Positions 33,342 to 42,174 of a stretch of DNA of 64,000 bases are shown one piece after another (position 1 is the stretch's first letter; each line of letters starts with the position of its first letter). The stretch is from Collinsella sp. (GTDB lineage: Bacteria > Actinomycetota > Coriobacteriia > Coriobacteriales > Coriobacteriaceae). The notes beneath the pieces are model-generated. The model was not told where the DNA came from and searched no databases. It saw only the letters and a program-made list of their open reading frames with translations. The stretch lies in NCBI GenBank assembly GCA_019414265.1, contig DXMJ01000003.1:1-64000 (forward strand). The letters are read 5' to 3'. A program made the translations under genes and the position numbers.

Positions 33342-34589
33342 ATGGAACAGAGAGTTGCAATCACCGGCATCGGTGCCGTATCGCCGCTCGGCAACACGGC
33401 GCTTGCCACTTGGGCGGCTATGTGCGCCGGCACGTGCGGTATCGGCCCGATCACGCACTTCGATACGGATGCGTTTGCTGTCAAGGTGGCGGCCGAGGTC
33501 AAGGGCTTTGACGGCAACGAGTACTTTGGTAAGCACGATGCCAAGCACCTCGACCCCTGCGTTCAGTTTGCACTGGCGGCGTCGGACGAGGCCATGCACG
33601 ATGCGGGCCTTGATGTCGAAGATGCCATCGATCGCGAGCGCCTGGGCGTCTACGTGGGTTCAGGCGTGGGCGGCATGCAGACACTCGTCGACAACGTCCA
33701 CACGATTGCCGATCGAGGGCCTCGCCGTGCATCACCCTATATGATTGCGATGATGATCCCCAACATGGCTTCGGGCAACATCGCGATTCGCCACAAGGCA
33801 AAGGGCCCGACCCTACCCGTCGTGACTGCCTGCGCGACTTCTGCCCATGCGGTGGGTGAGGCGTTCCGCGCCATCAAGCACGGCTATGCCGACGCGATCC
33901 TCGCGGGCGGCGCCGAAGCCGCAATTATCCCCGATGCCGTTGCGGGCTTTACGTCCTGCCGCGCATTGACCACCAACCCCGATCCCGCGACGGCCTGCCG
34001 TCCGTTCGATGCAGACCGCGACGGCTTTGTGATGGGCGAGGGCGCCTGCGTGCTCGTGCTCGAGAGCATGGAACATGCGCAGGCGCGCGGTGCGCACATT
34101 TACGCCGAGGTCGTGGGCTACGGCAACACCGATGATGCCTATCACATCACGAGCCCCGATCCCGAGGCTGCCGGCATTGCCCGTGCGATATCGCTGGCGG
34201 TGGCCGAGGGCGACGTTAAGCCTTCCGAGGGCCTCTACATCAACGCTCACGGAACCTCGACTAAACTCAACGATTCGTCCGAGACGGCGGGCATCAAGCG
34301 AGCACTCGGCGAGGACGCGGCGCGCGCCGCACATGTCTCGTCGACCAAGTCGATGACGGGGCACATGATCGGTGCCACGGGGGCCATCGAGGTCATGGCC
34401 TGCGCCATGGCGCTCGAGCAGGGCGTGGTGCCCCCGACCATTAACTACCACACGCCCGATCCCGCCTGCGATCTTGATTACACGCCCAATCGCGCGGTTC
34501 GCGCCGACCTTACCTGGGCGCTTTCGACAAACCTGGGCTTTGGCGGGCACAACGCCGCCATCGCGCTGCGTAGATATACGAGGAGCTAG
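33342..34589 (+). CDS. fabF: Beta-ketoacyl-ACP synthase II
   Basis: Elongating condensing enzyme of 415 residues. Catalytic C164 lies in VTACATSAHAVGEA. The two histidines lie in NAHGTST and STKSMTGHMIGATGAIE. The terminal glycine-rich turn is NLGFGGHNAAIAL. ATG 33342 follows GAGGAG by six bases. Confidence 0.96.
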   Translation: MEQRVAITGIGAVSPLGNTALATWAAMCAGTCGIGPITHFDTDAFAVKVAAEVKGFDGNEYFGKHDAKHLDPCVQFALAASDEAMHDAGLDVEDAIDRERLGVYVGSGVGGMQTLVDNVHTIADRGPRRASPYMIAMMIPNMASGNIAIRHKAKGPTLPVVTACATSAHAVGEAFRAIKHGYADAILAGGAEAAIIPDAVAGFTSCRALTTNPDPATACRPFDADRDGFVMGEGACVLVLESMEHAQARGAHIYAEVVGYGNTDDAYHITSPDPEAAGIARAISLAVAEGDVKPSEGLYINAHGTSTKLNDSSETAGIKRALGEDAARAAHVSSTKSMTGHMIGATGAIEVMACAMALEQGVVPPTINYHTPDPACDLDYTPNRAVRADLTWALSTNLGFGGHNAAIALRRYTRS

Positions 34590-34592
34590 AGC

Positions 34593-35069
34593 ATGGATTC
34601 CAAAAGACTTGCCGAGATAGCCGATGTTATGGAGGACCGCGGCCTCACGCGCGTACGCGTTGAGGAGCCCGATGGCACCGCGGTCGAACTCGAGCGCGCG
34701 AGCGCCGCGCAGCCGGTTGCCGTGCCCATGCCTATGCCGGGTGCCGTGACTGCTCCGGCGGTGGCTCCTGTCGCCATGCCTGCTGCCGCACCGGAACCCG
34801 CCGCGCAGACACCTGCCGCCGCACCGGAGCCCAAGGGCACCGAGGTGACCGCACCCATGGTCGGCGTTTTCTATGCTGCCCCGGCGCCGGGCGACGAGCC
34901 GTTTGTGCACGTGGGCTCCAAGGTCAAGGCCGGCGAGACCCTCTGCATCATCGAGGCCATGAAGGTTCTCAACGAGGTGACGGCAGAGGCGGATGGCGAG
35001 GTGCTCGAGATCTGCGTGGCCGACGGCGACCTCGTGGAGTTTGGCAGCTGCCTCATGAGGATCGGATAG
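34593..35069 (+). CDS. accB: Biotin carboxyl carrier protein of acetyl-CoA carboxylase
   Basis: Carries CO2 on biotin between AccC and AccDA. The 158 residues have an N-terminal helical part, a Pro/Ala-rich linker (about 40-80) and the biotinyl domain with K124 in EAMKVLNE. It is the substrate of BirA, encoded divergently at the start of this operon. It begins three bases after the fabF stop. Confidence 0.96.
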   Translation: MDSKRLAEIADVMEDRGLTRVRVEEPDGTAVELERASAAQPVAVPMPMPGAVTAPAVAPVAMPAAAPEPAAQTPAAAPEPKGTEVTAPMVGVFYAAPAPGDEPFVHVGSKVKAGETLCIIEAMKVLNEVTAEADGEVLEICVADGDLVEFGSCLMRIG

Positions 35070-35078
35070 GTGATATCC

Positions 35079-35501
35079 ATGAACAAAGAAGAGCTCAAGA
35101 AGCTATTGCCGCATCGCGATCCGATGCTTTTGCTCGACGAAGCCGAGCTGGTGGGCGACGAGGCCCACGGCAAGATCACGATTACGGGCGACGAGTACTT
35201 TTTGCAGGGGCATTTTCCGGGAAACCCGGTCGTCCCCGGCGTGATTCAGTGCGAGATGCTCGCCCAGAACTGCTGCGTGCTGCTGATGGGCGATGAGGAG
35301 GCGCGCGGCGCGACGCCGTTCTACACGAGTCTGGACAAGGTGCGCTTTAAGCGTCCGGTGCGCCCGGGCGACACGGTGGATCTGGTGTGCTCCATCACGC
35401 GTGCGCGCGGGCCGTTCCGCTTTGCGACGGGTACTGCGAGCGTCAACGGTGAGGTTTGCTGCCGCGCCGATATGTCTTTTGCACTCATGCACGAAAGTTA
35501 A
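35079..35501 (+). CDS. fabZ: 3-hydroxyacyl-ACP dehydratase
   Basis: Hot-dog-fold dehydratase of 140 residues. Catalytic H45 (GHFPGNPVVPG) and E59 (IQCEMLAQ) are in place; the N-terminal LLPHRDPMLLLDE is typical. I start at ATG 35079. A GTG at 35070, directly after the accB stop, is an alternative and would add three residues. Confidence 0.94.
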   Translation: MNKEELKKLLPHRDPMLLLDEAELVGDEAHGKITITGDEYFLQGHFPGNPVVPGVIQCEMLAQNCCVLLMGDEEARGATPFYTSLDKVRFKRPVRPGDTVDLVCSITRARGPFRFATGTASVNGEVCCRADMSFALMHES

Positions 35502-35511
35502 GGAAGGCTTC

Positions 35512-36855
35512 ATGTTCGACAAAGTGCTCATCGCCAACCGCGGCGAAGTCGCGGTTCGTGTTATCCGCGCGTGCCGCGATATGGGCATCAAGACCGTCGC
35601 CGTTTATTCCACGGCCGATGCGGACGCGCTGCACGTGCAGCTTGCCGACGAGGCGTATTGCATCGGCGGCCCGCGTCTTGCCGAGAGCTACCTCAACGAC
35701 GATGCCGTGCTCACCTGTGCCGTAAAGTCGGGGGCAAAGGCGATCCATCCCGGCTATGGCTTTTTCTCCGAGAAGGCGAGCTTCGTGCGCGACTGCGACA
35801 AGTACGGTCTGGCGTTTGTCGGTCCTTCGGCCGAGGTGATCGACAGCATGGGCGACAAGGACGCCGCACGCCGAACGGCTGCCGCGGCGGGCGTACCCAT
35901 CGTGCCGGGCTGCGATTTGCTCAAAAGCCCCGAGGAGGCGACGGCCGAGGCCGAGCGCATCGGCTGTCCCGTGCTCATCAAGGCGCGTGCCGGCGGTGGC
36001 GGTCGCGGTATTCGCAAGGTCGAGCGCGTGGAAGACGCGGCAAAGGCGTTCATCGAGGCGCGTGCCGAGGGCGAGGCCGTTTTTGGCGACGGCGAGTGCT
36101 ACATGGAGAAGTTCGTCGCGCCGGCGCATCACGTTGAGGTACAGATTATGGCCGATAAGCAGGGCCATGTGTTTTCACTCGGCGAGCGCGAGTGCTCGGT
36201 GCAGCGCCGCAACCAAAAGCTGATCGAGGAGAGCCCCGCGCCGTGCCTCGACGGACGCGACGATATTCGTGCCCGTATGCACAAGGCGGCGCGCGACTTG
36301 GCTCGTGCCGTCGGTTATGAGGGCGCTGGCACCATCGAGTTTCTGTACTCGGACGACGGCAATTTCTACTTTATGGAAATGAACACGCGCTTGCAGGTGG
36401 AGCATCCGGTTACAGAGTTTGTAACCGATACCGACTTGGTCAAGTGGCAGCTGCGCGTGGCAGCCGGCCAGCCTCTGCCCTTTGAGCAGGAGGACATGCC
36501 GGTGCGCAACCACGCCATGGAGTGCCGCATCAATGCCGAAACGCCGGACTTTCTGCCGTCGTGCGGAACGGTCACCGCGTTGCGTGTGCCGGGTGGCCCG
36601 CGCGTGCGCTGGGATTCCGCCATGTTCACCGGTGCGAAAGTTCCGCCGTACTACGACTCCATGCTCGGCAAGCTCATCGTGTGTGCGCCCACGCGTGACG
36701 GCGCCATTCGCAAGATGCGCTCGGCCCTGGGCGAGCTCGTGATTGGGGGCGTGAGCGAAAACAGCGAGCTTCAGCTCGACGTGCTGGCAAACGACGAGTT
36801 CTTGTCGGGCATGTATCACACCGATCTGATGGGGCATCTCTATGCTGATGAATAG
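35512..36855 (+). CDS. accC: Biotin carboxylase
   Basis: ATP-grasp enzyme of 447 residues that carboxylates biotin on AccB. Begins FDKVLIANRGEVAVRVIRAC. The ATP loop is AGGGGRGIRK; catalytic and biotin-site residues lie in HHVEVQIM, LGERECSVQRRNQKLIEESP and EMNTRLQVEHPVTE. ATG 35512 follows AAGGAAGG. Its 3' end overlaps accDA by 14 bases. Confidence 0.96.
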   Translation: MFDKVLIANRGEVAVRVIRACRDMGIKTVAVYSTADADALHVQLADEAYCIGGPRLAESYLNDDAVLTCAVKSGAKAIHPGYGFFSEKASFVRDCDKYGLAFVGPSAEVIDSMGDKDAARRTAAAAGVPIVPGCDLLKSPEEATAEAERIGCPVLIKARAGGGGRGIRKVERVEDAAKAFIEARAEGEAVFGDGECYMEKFVAPAHHVEVQIMADKQGHVFSLGERECSVQRRNQKLIEESPAPCLDGRDDIRARMHKAARDLARAVGYEGAGTIEFLYSDDGNFYFMEMNTRLQVEHPVTEFVTDTDLVKWQLRVAAGQPLPFEQEDMPVRNHAMECRINAETPDFLPSCGTVTALRVPGGPRVRWDSAMFTGAKVPPYYDSMLGKLIVCAPTRDGAIRKMRSALGELVIGGVSENSELQLDVLANDEFLSGMYHTDLMGHLYADE

Positions 36856-38566
36856 GAAAGCGAAGACGGTCAACGTCCTCGAGGGGCCGATGACCGAGTC
36901 ATGCGCCGAGTTTCCCGCGCGCCACGTGTTTATCAAGTGCCCGGAGTGCCGCCGTGTGATCGATGAGGCACGCCTGCACGACAACCTCGAGGTGTGCCCC
37001 CGTTGCGGCAAGCACTTTCGCGTGAGCGGTCGCGCGCGCATGCGCATGACGGTCGACGAGGGCACGTTTGAGGAATGGGATGCTAATCTGGCGTCGGAGG
37101 ACTTCCTCTCGTTTCCCGGTTATGCCGACAAACTCAAGAGCGTGAGCGAGCGTTCGGGCGAGCGCGATGCCGTTGTGTGCGGCAGGGGCAAAATCTGCGG
37201 TTGCGATACCGCACTCTTCTTTATGGATGCCAACTTTATGATGGGCTCGATGGGCTCCGTGGTGGGCGAGAAGATCTGTCGCACATTTGAGCATGCGACC
37301 GAGCTGGGATTGCCAGTTGTCGGCTTTACCGTTTCGGGCGGTGCGCGCATGCAAGAGGGCGTGACATCGCTTATGCAGATGGCCAAGATTTCTGCGGCGG
37401 TTAGGCGCCACAGCGAGGCGGGCGGCCTGTATATCACGGTGCTCACCGACCCCACGACCGGCGGCGTAACCGCGAGCTTTGCCATGGAGGGCGACATTAT
37501 CCTGGCCGAGCCCGATGCCCTGACGGCATTTGCCGGCCCGCGCGTGATCGAGCAGAACATGCACAAGCGCCTGCCCAAGGGATTTCAGCGCTCCGAGTTT
37601 TTGCTGGAGCACGGCTTTTGCGATGCCGTTGTTCCGCGTGGCGAGATTGCGCTCACGGTAGGCGAGCTGTTGGCGCTGCACGAAGGGCACGCGCCCGGCC
37701 TGGGGGCACCGCATGAGATCGTCCATGCGGGTCGCCGCGGCAAAAAGCTGGGACACTTGTTTAAGCGCTCGGCGGCACCAAAAACCGCGCTCGAGATTGT
37801 CAAGCAGACCCGCTCGGCAGATCGCGCCACGGCGGGTGAGATGATCTCGCTGGGCCTCGACGGATTCGTTGAGCTGCACGGCGACCGTTACTTTGGCGAC
37901 GACGCCGCTGTGTTGGCTGGCATTGGCTGGAAAGACGGACGCCCCGTAACGGTTATCGCCATCGAGCGCGGCACCACGACCAAAGAGCGTATCCGCCGCA
38001 ACTTTGGCATGGCGCATCCCGAGGGCTACCGCAAGGCGCGTCGCCTTATGCGTCAGGCCGAAAAGTTTGGTCGACCGGTTCTGTGCCTGGTCGATACTTC
38101 GGGCGCGTTTTGCGGCATCGGTGCCGAGGAGCGCGGCCAGGGCGAGGCGATTGCCCAGAATCTCATGGAGATGAGCGGCCTTAAGACGCCGATTGTCTCG
38201 GTGGTGACAGGCGAGGGCGGCTCTGGTGGCGCGCTGGCGCTATCCGTGGCCGACCGCATCCTGATGCTCTCGAGCTCGGCCTATTCGGTCGTGAGTCCCG
38301 AGGCCTGCGCGTCGATCCTGTGGAAGGATACGGAGCGTGCGGATGAGGCCGCCGAGGCGCTTAAGCTCACGGCCCCCGATCTGCTGGCGCTCGGCATCAT
38401 CGACGGCATTGTCGACGATAGGGGCCTGTCGCATGAGGAGATCGCCGGTGCCGTCATGTCTTCGGCATTTGATGCCTTCGATACGCTTGGGCAGCTCGAC
38501 GACGCCACCCTCACAAACCTCCGCTATGAAAAGTACCGCACAATCGGTCAGTACCGCACGATGTGA
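36842..38566 (+). CDS. accDA: Fused acetyl-CoA carboxylase carboxyltransferase (AccD-AccA)
   Basis: Transfers CO2 from biotin to acetyl-CoA. A single 574-residue chain joins AccD (about 1-290) and AccA (about 300-574), separate subunits in E. coli. The AccD half has the zinc ribbon CPECRRVIDEARLHDNLEVC plus PRCG, SGGARMQEG and TDPTTGGVTASFA. The AccA half has GDRYFGDDAAVLAGI, ERGTTTKERIRRNFGMAHPE, DTSGAFCGIGAEERGQ and GEGGSGGALA. The junction lies near HLFKRSAAPKTALEIV. The start overlaps the end of accC. Confidence 0.93.
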   Translation: MLMNRKAKTVNVLEGPMTESCAEFPARHVFIKCPECRRVIDEARLHDNLEVCPRCGKHFRVSGRARMRMTVDEGTFEEWDANLASEDFLSFPGYADKLKSVSERSGERDAVVCGRGKICGCDTALFFMDANFMMGSMGSVVGEKICRTFEHATELGLPVVGFTVSGGARMQEGVTSLMQMAKISAAVRRHSEAGGLYITVLTDPTTGGVTASFAMEGDIILAEPDALTAFAGPRVIEQNMHKRLPKGFQRSEFLLEHGFCDAVVPRGEIALTVGELLALHEGHAPGLGAPHEIVHAGRRGKKLGHLFKRSAAPKTALEIVKQTRSADRATAGEMISLGLDGFVELHGDRYFGDDAAVLAGIGWKDGRPVTVIAIERGTTTKERIRRNFGMAHPEGYRKARRLMRQAEKFGRPVLCLVDTSGAFCGIGAEERGQGEAIAQNLMEMSGLKTPIVSVVTGEGGSGGALALSVADRILMLSSSAYSVVSPEACASILWKDTERADEAAEALKLTAPDLLALGIIDGIVDDRGLSHEEIAGAVMSSAFDAFDTLGQLDDATLTNLRYEKYRTIGQYRTM

Positions 38567-38590
38567 CAAAGGGGCAGCCCGCATGTCACA
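38562..38590. repeat. Palindrome at the end of accDA (copy 1)
   Basis: TGTGACA and TGTCACA flank AAAGGGGCAGCCCGCA. It includes the accDA stop codon. A second copy follows the EIIC gene, so the pair brackets that gene. Confidence 0.75.
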
Positions 38591-38606
38591 TTGGGAAAGG
38601 CGTTCC

Positions 38607-39821
38607 ATGTCGCAAGTTTCTAACACCTCGTTTACAACGACGGTTTCATCAAACGCCACGGCCGTGGTGGACTATCTGTCCAAAAGCATGATGTCGGCGC
38701 TGCCGTTTATTGTCTGCGCAGCGTTGTTCCGCACCGTCGCCGTCATTATGGGCGAAGGCATGCTGGGCCTGTGGTCTGCCGATTCCGAAATCTATCGCCT
38801 GTTCTACAGTTGGCTTTATAACGCCGGCTACTACTTTTTGCCCATTTATCTTGGTTGGGCGGCCGCCCGCCAGCTCGGTTGCTCGGAGCAGCTGGGCATG
38901 ATGCTGGGCGGCGTATTGATTGCGCCCGATCTGCTTAAGCTCGTCGATGCCGCATCGACGACGGGGGCATCGATGACTTCCGTGTATGGTCTGCTTCCCG
39001 CGCCGGTCAACGATTACACGACGACTGTTATTCCGGTTCTCATCTCGGTGCCCTTGCTATGGCGAGTGGAGTGTTTCTTTCAGCGCGTTATCCCTAAGGC
39101 CGTGGCGTTTTCGTTTGTTCCGTTTGCGACCATGCTTGTCATGGTTCCGGTTTCGCTGTGTATCACGGCGCCGGCGGGCAGCTATTTGGGCATGCTGTTG
39201 GGCCAGCTTATGTTTATGCTTGGCAATTCCGGCGGCATCGTGTCGCTGCTCACGCTCATGGGGCTTGCCGCGGGCTGGGAGTTCCTAAAGATCGCGGGCG
39301 TCAGCAACGTTGTCCTATCGCTCGCCTATGCGCAGTTTATGAGTGTGGGAACGGATTCGTGCATCCTGATCGCCGCGACGATGGCAACGTTCGCCGTTTG
39401 GGGCATGCCTTTTGGCGCGTCGCTCCGCGTTGCGGATAAGGACGAGAAGGCGCTCATGCTGGGCTATTCAATCTCGGGTATTCTTGGCGGCGTAAGCGAG
39501 CCAGCGCTGTACGGATGCGGCTTTAAATATGGCAGGTGTCTGACGTGCATGGCCGTTGGCGGCGCCGTCGGAGGACTTGTTGCGGCCGTAGGCCACGTTA
39601 CGGCTTATACCATCGGTATGACGAATGTTCTTATGGTCATTGGCTTTGCCACGGGCGGCATCTCGAATCTGCTGTGGTGCTGCGCTGCCGGCGGCGCAGC
39701 ATTTGCGGTGTCTGCGGCGCTGAGCTGCTGTTTTGGCGTGGTGCCGGCGAAGGGGCAGGTGACGGGGGACGGAGCCGATTTGCCCGAAACCTCGAAGAGC
39801 GTGGCCGAGGCAAGCGCATAA
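38607..39821 (+). CDS. PTS EIIC-type sugar permease (stand-alone)
   Basis: Membrane protein of 404 residues with about ten hydrophobic segments. ISGILGGVSEPALYGCGFKYG matches the conserved glucose-superfamily EIIC motif (GxxEPAxYG), and VIPVLISVPLLWRVECFF matches its glucoside branch. No EIIB or EIIA domain is attached and none lies beside it, so it would need partners such as the stand-alone EIIA at 1.9 kb. The start ATG follows GGGAAAGG by six bases; longer frames overlap accDA. It is bracketed by two copies of one palindrome, which may mark an inserted gene. Confidence 0.85.
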   Translation: MSQVSNTSFTTTVSSNATAVVDYLSKSMMSALPFIVCAALFRTVAVIMGEGMLGLWSADSEIYRLFYSWLYNAGYYFLPIYLGWAAARQLGCSEQLGMMLGGVLIAPDLLKLVDAASTTGASMTSVYGLLPAPVNDYTTTVIPVLISVPLLWRVECFFQRVIPKAVAFSFVPFATMLVMVPVSLCITAPAGSYLGMLLGQLMFMLGNSGGIVSLLTLMGLAAGWEFLKIAGVSNVVLSLAYAQFMSVGTDSCILIAATMATFAVWGMPFGASLRVADKDEKALMLGYSISGILGGVSEPALYGCGFKYGRCLTCMAVGGAVGGLVAAVGHVTAYTIGMTNVLMVIGFATGGISNLLWCCAAGGAAFAVSAALSCCFGVVPAKGQVTGDGADLPETSKSVAEASA

Positions 39822-39826
39822 ACCTG

Positions 39827-39856
39827 TGCGACAAAGGGACGGTCCCGCATGTCGCA
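39827..39856. repeat. Palindrome after the EIIC gene (copy 2)
   Basis: TGCGACA and TGTCGCA flank AAAGGGACGGTCCCGCA. It matches the copy at 38562 except for a few bases, including a paired change (T-A to C-G) in the stem. Confidence 0.75.
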
Positions 39857-39860
39857 TTCC

Positions 39861-39894
39861 AAGGCCGTGGCCCGTGTGGGTTGCGGCCTTTTTG
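39861..39894 (+). terminator. Terminator after the EIIC gene
   Basis: AAGGCCG and CGGCCTT, with inner CCC/GGG pairs, are followed by TTT and then the next promoter. Confidence 0.75.
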
Positions 39895-39920
39895 TATCTG
39901 GGAGACAAAGTGGCTACACT
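39892..39920 (+). promoter_or_regulatory. Promoter of the CDF exporter gene
   Basis: TTGTAT (39892-39897) and TACACT (39915-39920) are spaced by 17 bases. Confidence 0.45.
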
Positions 39921-39972
39921 ACAATCCGTTTGAGCAATAGATATATAGGTAGTACCGTGGGGGCGGATGCAG

Positions 39973-41127
39973 ATGGTCGAGTGGATTGTTCGTCGTGCGC
40001 AGGGCGACCGTGCACGCGTGGGAACGTTGACGGGTATGGTGTGTATTCTCGCCAATGTGGCACTATGCGCTGCGAAGGGTGCAATTGGCGTGCTGTCGGG
40101 ATCGGTTTCGATTGTGGCGGACGCCATGAACAACCTGTCTGATGCCAGCTCGAACATCGTGAGCGTGCTTGGCTTTAAGCTGGCGGGCAAGCCGGCAGAC
40201 CCCGAGCATCCTTACGGCCATGGCCGCTACGAGTATCTCTCGGGTCTGGTCGTGGCGGCGCTCGTGCTGCTGATCGGCCTTGAGCTTATCAAGTCCTCGG
40301 TTGAGCGCGTCATCCACCCCGAACCTGTCGAGTTCTCGCTTGCCCTGGTGGCAGTCCTTGCGCTTTCGATGATTGTTAAGCTCTGGATGGCGGCCCTCAA
40401 CCAAAAACTCGGCGATCGCATTGAGTCCGAGACGCTGCATGCGACCGCGCAGGATTCCAAGAACGATGTTCTAGCCACGGGCGCCGTGTTGGCGTGCGCG
40501 ATTGTTTCGCAGGTGACGCATATCAATCTAGATGCATGGGTCGGCCTTGCCGTTGGCGCCTATATTGGCTGGAGCGGCTTTGAACTCATCCAGGATACGG
40601 TGAGCCCGCTTTTGGGCCAGGCGCCCGATCCTAAGCTGGTCAAGCACATTCGAGACAAAATCATGAGCTACCCCGGCGTTTTGGGCGTTCACGATTTGAT
40701 GGTTCACGACTACGGCCCAGGCAGAAAGTTCGCAAGTGCCCACGCCGAGATGGCGGCTGAGGCCAGCCCGCTGGAAAGTCACGACACGCTCGACAACATT
40801 GAACAGGCATTTAGGAACGAAGACGGCATGATTGTCACGCTCCATTACGACCCCATCGTGACCGACGATCCAAAGGTGGCGAGCATGCGCTTGCGTATCA
40901 ACGCTATGGCTCAAGAGATCGATAGCCGCCTTTCAATTCACGATCTGCGCTGTGTGCCGGGTCCCACGCACACCAATGTGATTTTCGACTGCGTACGCCC
41001 CTCGGATTTGGCGATGAGCGCCGAGGACCTAAAGCGCGCGTTGGCGAAACGTGTCGAATCCGAATACCCCAAGTCGATTGCCAAGATCACGATCGACGAA
41101 GACTATGTCGGCCATACCCACGAGTAG
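39973..41127 (+). CDS. Cation diffusion facilitator (Zn/Mn/Fe-type exporter)
   Basis: Inner-membrane metal/proton antiporter of 384 residues. Six membrane helices fill the first half. Metal-site residues are visible in DAMNNLSDASSNIVS (helix II) and in the second site HATAQDSKNDV (helix V); the HPYGHGRYEYL loop is typical. A cytoplasmic ferredoxin-like domain follows (VLGVHDLMVHDYGPGRKFASAHAE), longer than usual. I prefer ATG 39973, six bases after GGGCGG; ATG 39967 is two codons upstream and possible. Confidence 0.9.
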   Translation: MVEWIVRRAQGDRARVGTLTGMVCILANVALCAAKGAIGVLSGSVSIVADAMNNLSDASSNIVSVLGFKLAGKPADPEHPYGHGRYEYLSGLVVAALVLLIGLELIKSSVERVIHPEPVEFSLALVAVLALSMIVKLWMAALNQKLGDRIESETLHATAQDSKNDVLATGAVLACAIVSQVTHINLDAWVGLAVGAYIGWSGFELIQDTVSPLLGQAPDPKLVKHIRDKIMSYPGVLGVHDLMVHDYGPGRKFASAHAEMAAEASPLESHDTLDNIEQAFRNEDGMIVTLHYDPIVTDDPKVASMRLRINAMAQEIDSRLSIHDLRCVPGPTHTNVIFDCVRPSDLAMSAEDLKRALAKRVESEYPKSIAKITIDEDYVGHTHE

Positions 41128-41166
41128 GGCCGAGCCGATAAAGCAACTGATGCAGAAGGGGAGAGC

Positions 41167-41787
41167 ATGAAGAAGCTATATCTACTCCGCCACGGTCAGA
41201 CAGAATTCAACGTTAAAAAGCTGGTCCAGGGCCGCTGCGATTCACCGCTGACCGACCTGGGCCGCAAACAAGCGGGAATGGCAGCCGCATGGCTCAAAGC
41301 TCACGGCGTCGTCCCCGACAAGGTGGTCTCTTCGCCCTTAGGTCGAGCCATGGACACGGCAAGTCTCGTCGCTACCGAACTCCTTGGCCCGGACGCAGCA
41401 GTCGAGCCCTGCGAAGGCATCATCGAGCGCAGCTACGGCACCTTCGAAGAAGGCCCCCACGACGCCCTACCCACCGACGTCTGGGACCCGGGCGAGGACT
41501 TGGTCCCCTTCGGAGGAGAAGGAAGTCATGCCCTGCAGGAGCGCATGGTAGACACCCTCACCAATATCATGGACGCCGATGGCATCGAAACCCTTCTAGC
41601 AGTAAGCCACGGCAGCGCCAGCCGCCAATTCATCAAGGCTGCAGCCCCAGAGGGCTTCGAGCTCCCAACAAAACTCCCCAACTGCGCCATCATGATCTTC
41701 GATTTTGATGATGCGCGAGAAGAGGACGATGCGCCCCAATGCAAGTTCACCTTGCAGCAAATTGTGGACCCCCAACAAAGTCATTAG
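41167..41787 (+). CDS. Histidine phosphatase family protein (phosphoglycerate mutase-like)
   Basis: A 206-residue protein with the catalytic LLRHGQTEFN (His9), the phosphate-binding SSPLGRAMDTA and the second histidine in AVSHGSASRQ. This is the dPGM/SixA/PhoE superfamily; whether it is a mutase or phosphatase cannot be told from sequence alone. The ATG follows GAAGGGGAG. Its synonymous codons are unusually rich in A and C (CTA, GTA, GCA, CCA), like the 3' part of the aminotransferase gene at 11.4 kb. Both lie just upstream of a large palindromic element. Confidence 0.88.
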   Translation: MKKLYLLRHGQTEFNVKKLVQGRCDSPLTDLGRKQAGMAAAWLKAHGVVPDKVVSSPLGRAMDTASLVATELLGPDAAVEPCEGIIERSYGTFEEGPHDALPTDVWDPGEDLVPFGGEGSHALQERMVDTLTNIMDADGIETLLAVSHGSASRQFIKAAAPEGFELPTKLPNCAIMIFDFDDAREEDDAPQCKFTLQQIVDPQQSH

Positions 41788-41823
41788 CCTGAACGAGCAG
41801 AGTTAAGCAGACATCAACGTGGC

Positions 41824-41986
41824 GTTCCCAGTGTGCGGCGGAGGGGGCGGGCCTGAGACATATTAAGGTTGTCGCGAGTTCCGCACGAACAGGAGAGCAC
41901 TTAATGTGCTCTCCGTCGTGAGCAGGACTGTAGAGCAGCAACCTTAATATGTCTCAGGCCCGCCCCCTCCGCCGCACACTGGGAAC
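41824..41986. repeat. Large palindromic element, copy 2
   Basis: Perfect 48-bp arms (41824-41871 and 41939-41986) enclose a 67-base core. With a two-base bulge the pairing extends outward by about seven more bases. The core shares TTCCGCACGA, a nine-pair stem around TTAAT and AGCAGGACT with copy 1, but the stem itself is different (GGAGAGCAC here, GAAGGCCAC there) and still pairs. The arms have no similarity to those of copy 1. It sits between the phosphatase gene and the rplC promoter. Confidence 0.92.
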
Positions 41987-42034
41987 GTGCCACGCACTTT
42001 ACCTGCGTAAACAATGTGAGTGAAATATGAATCT

Positions 42035-42063
42035 CGATGGATACGCCCGCAGCCGTGTATACT
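42035..42063 (+). promoter_or_regulatory. Candidate promoter of the rplC operon
   Basis: TATACT (42058-42063) lies 17 bases after a weak -35, CGATGG. The spacer and -10 fall in a 26-base motif (42037-42062) repeated at 43902-43927 ahead of rplB with three differences. Confidence 0.45.
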
Positions 42064-42174
42064 AAACAGCTGTGTGAAACCAGGGGAGTATTCTGGCTGG
42101 ACAAAATGCCTGCTTAATAGGGTTGTCAGGTAGTCCGGGCGTAATACAAGACTGGGGAGCACGTCGTGTAAGTA

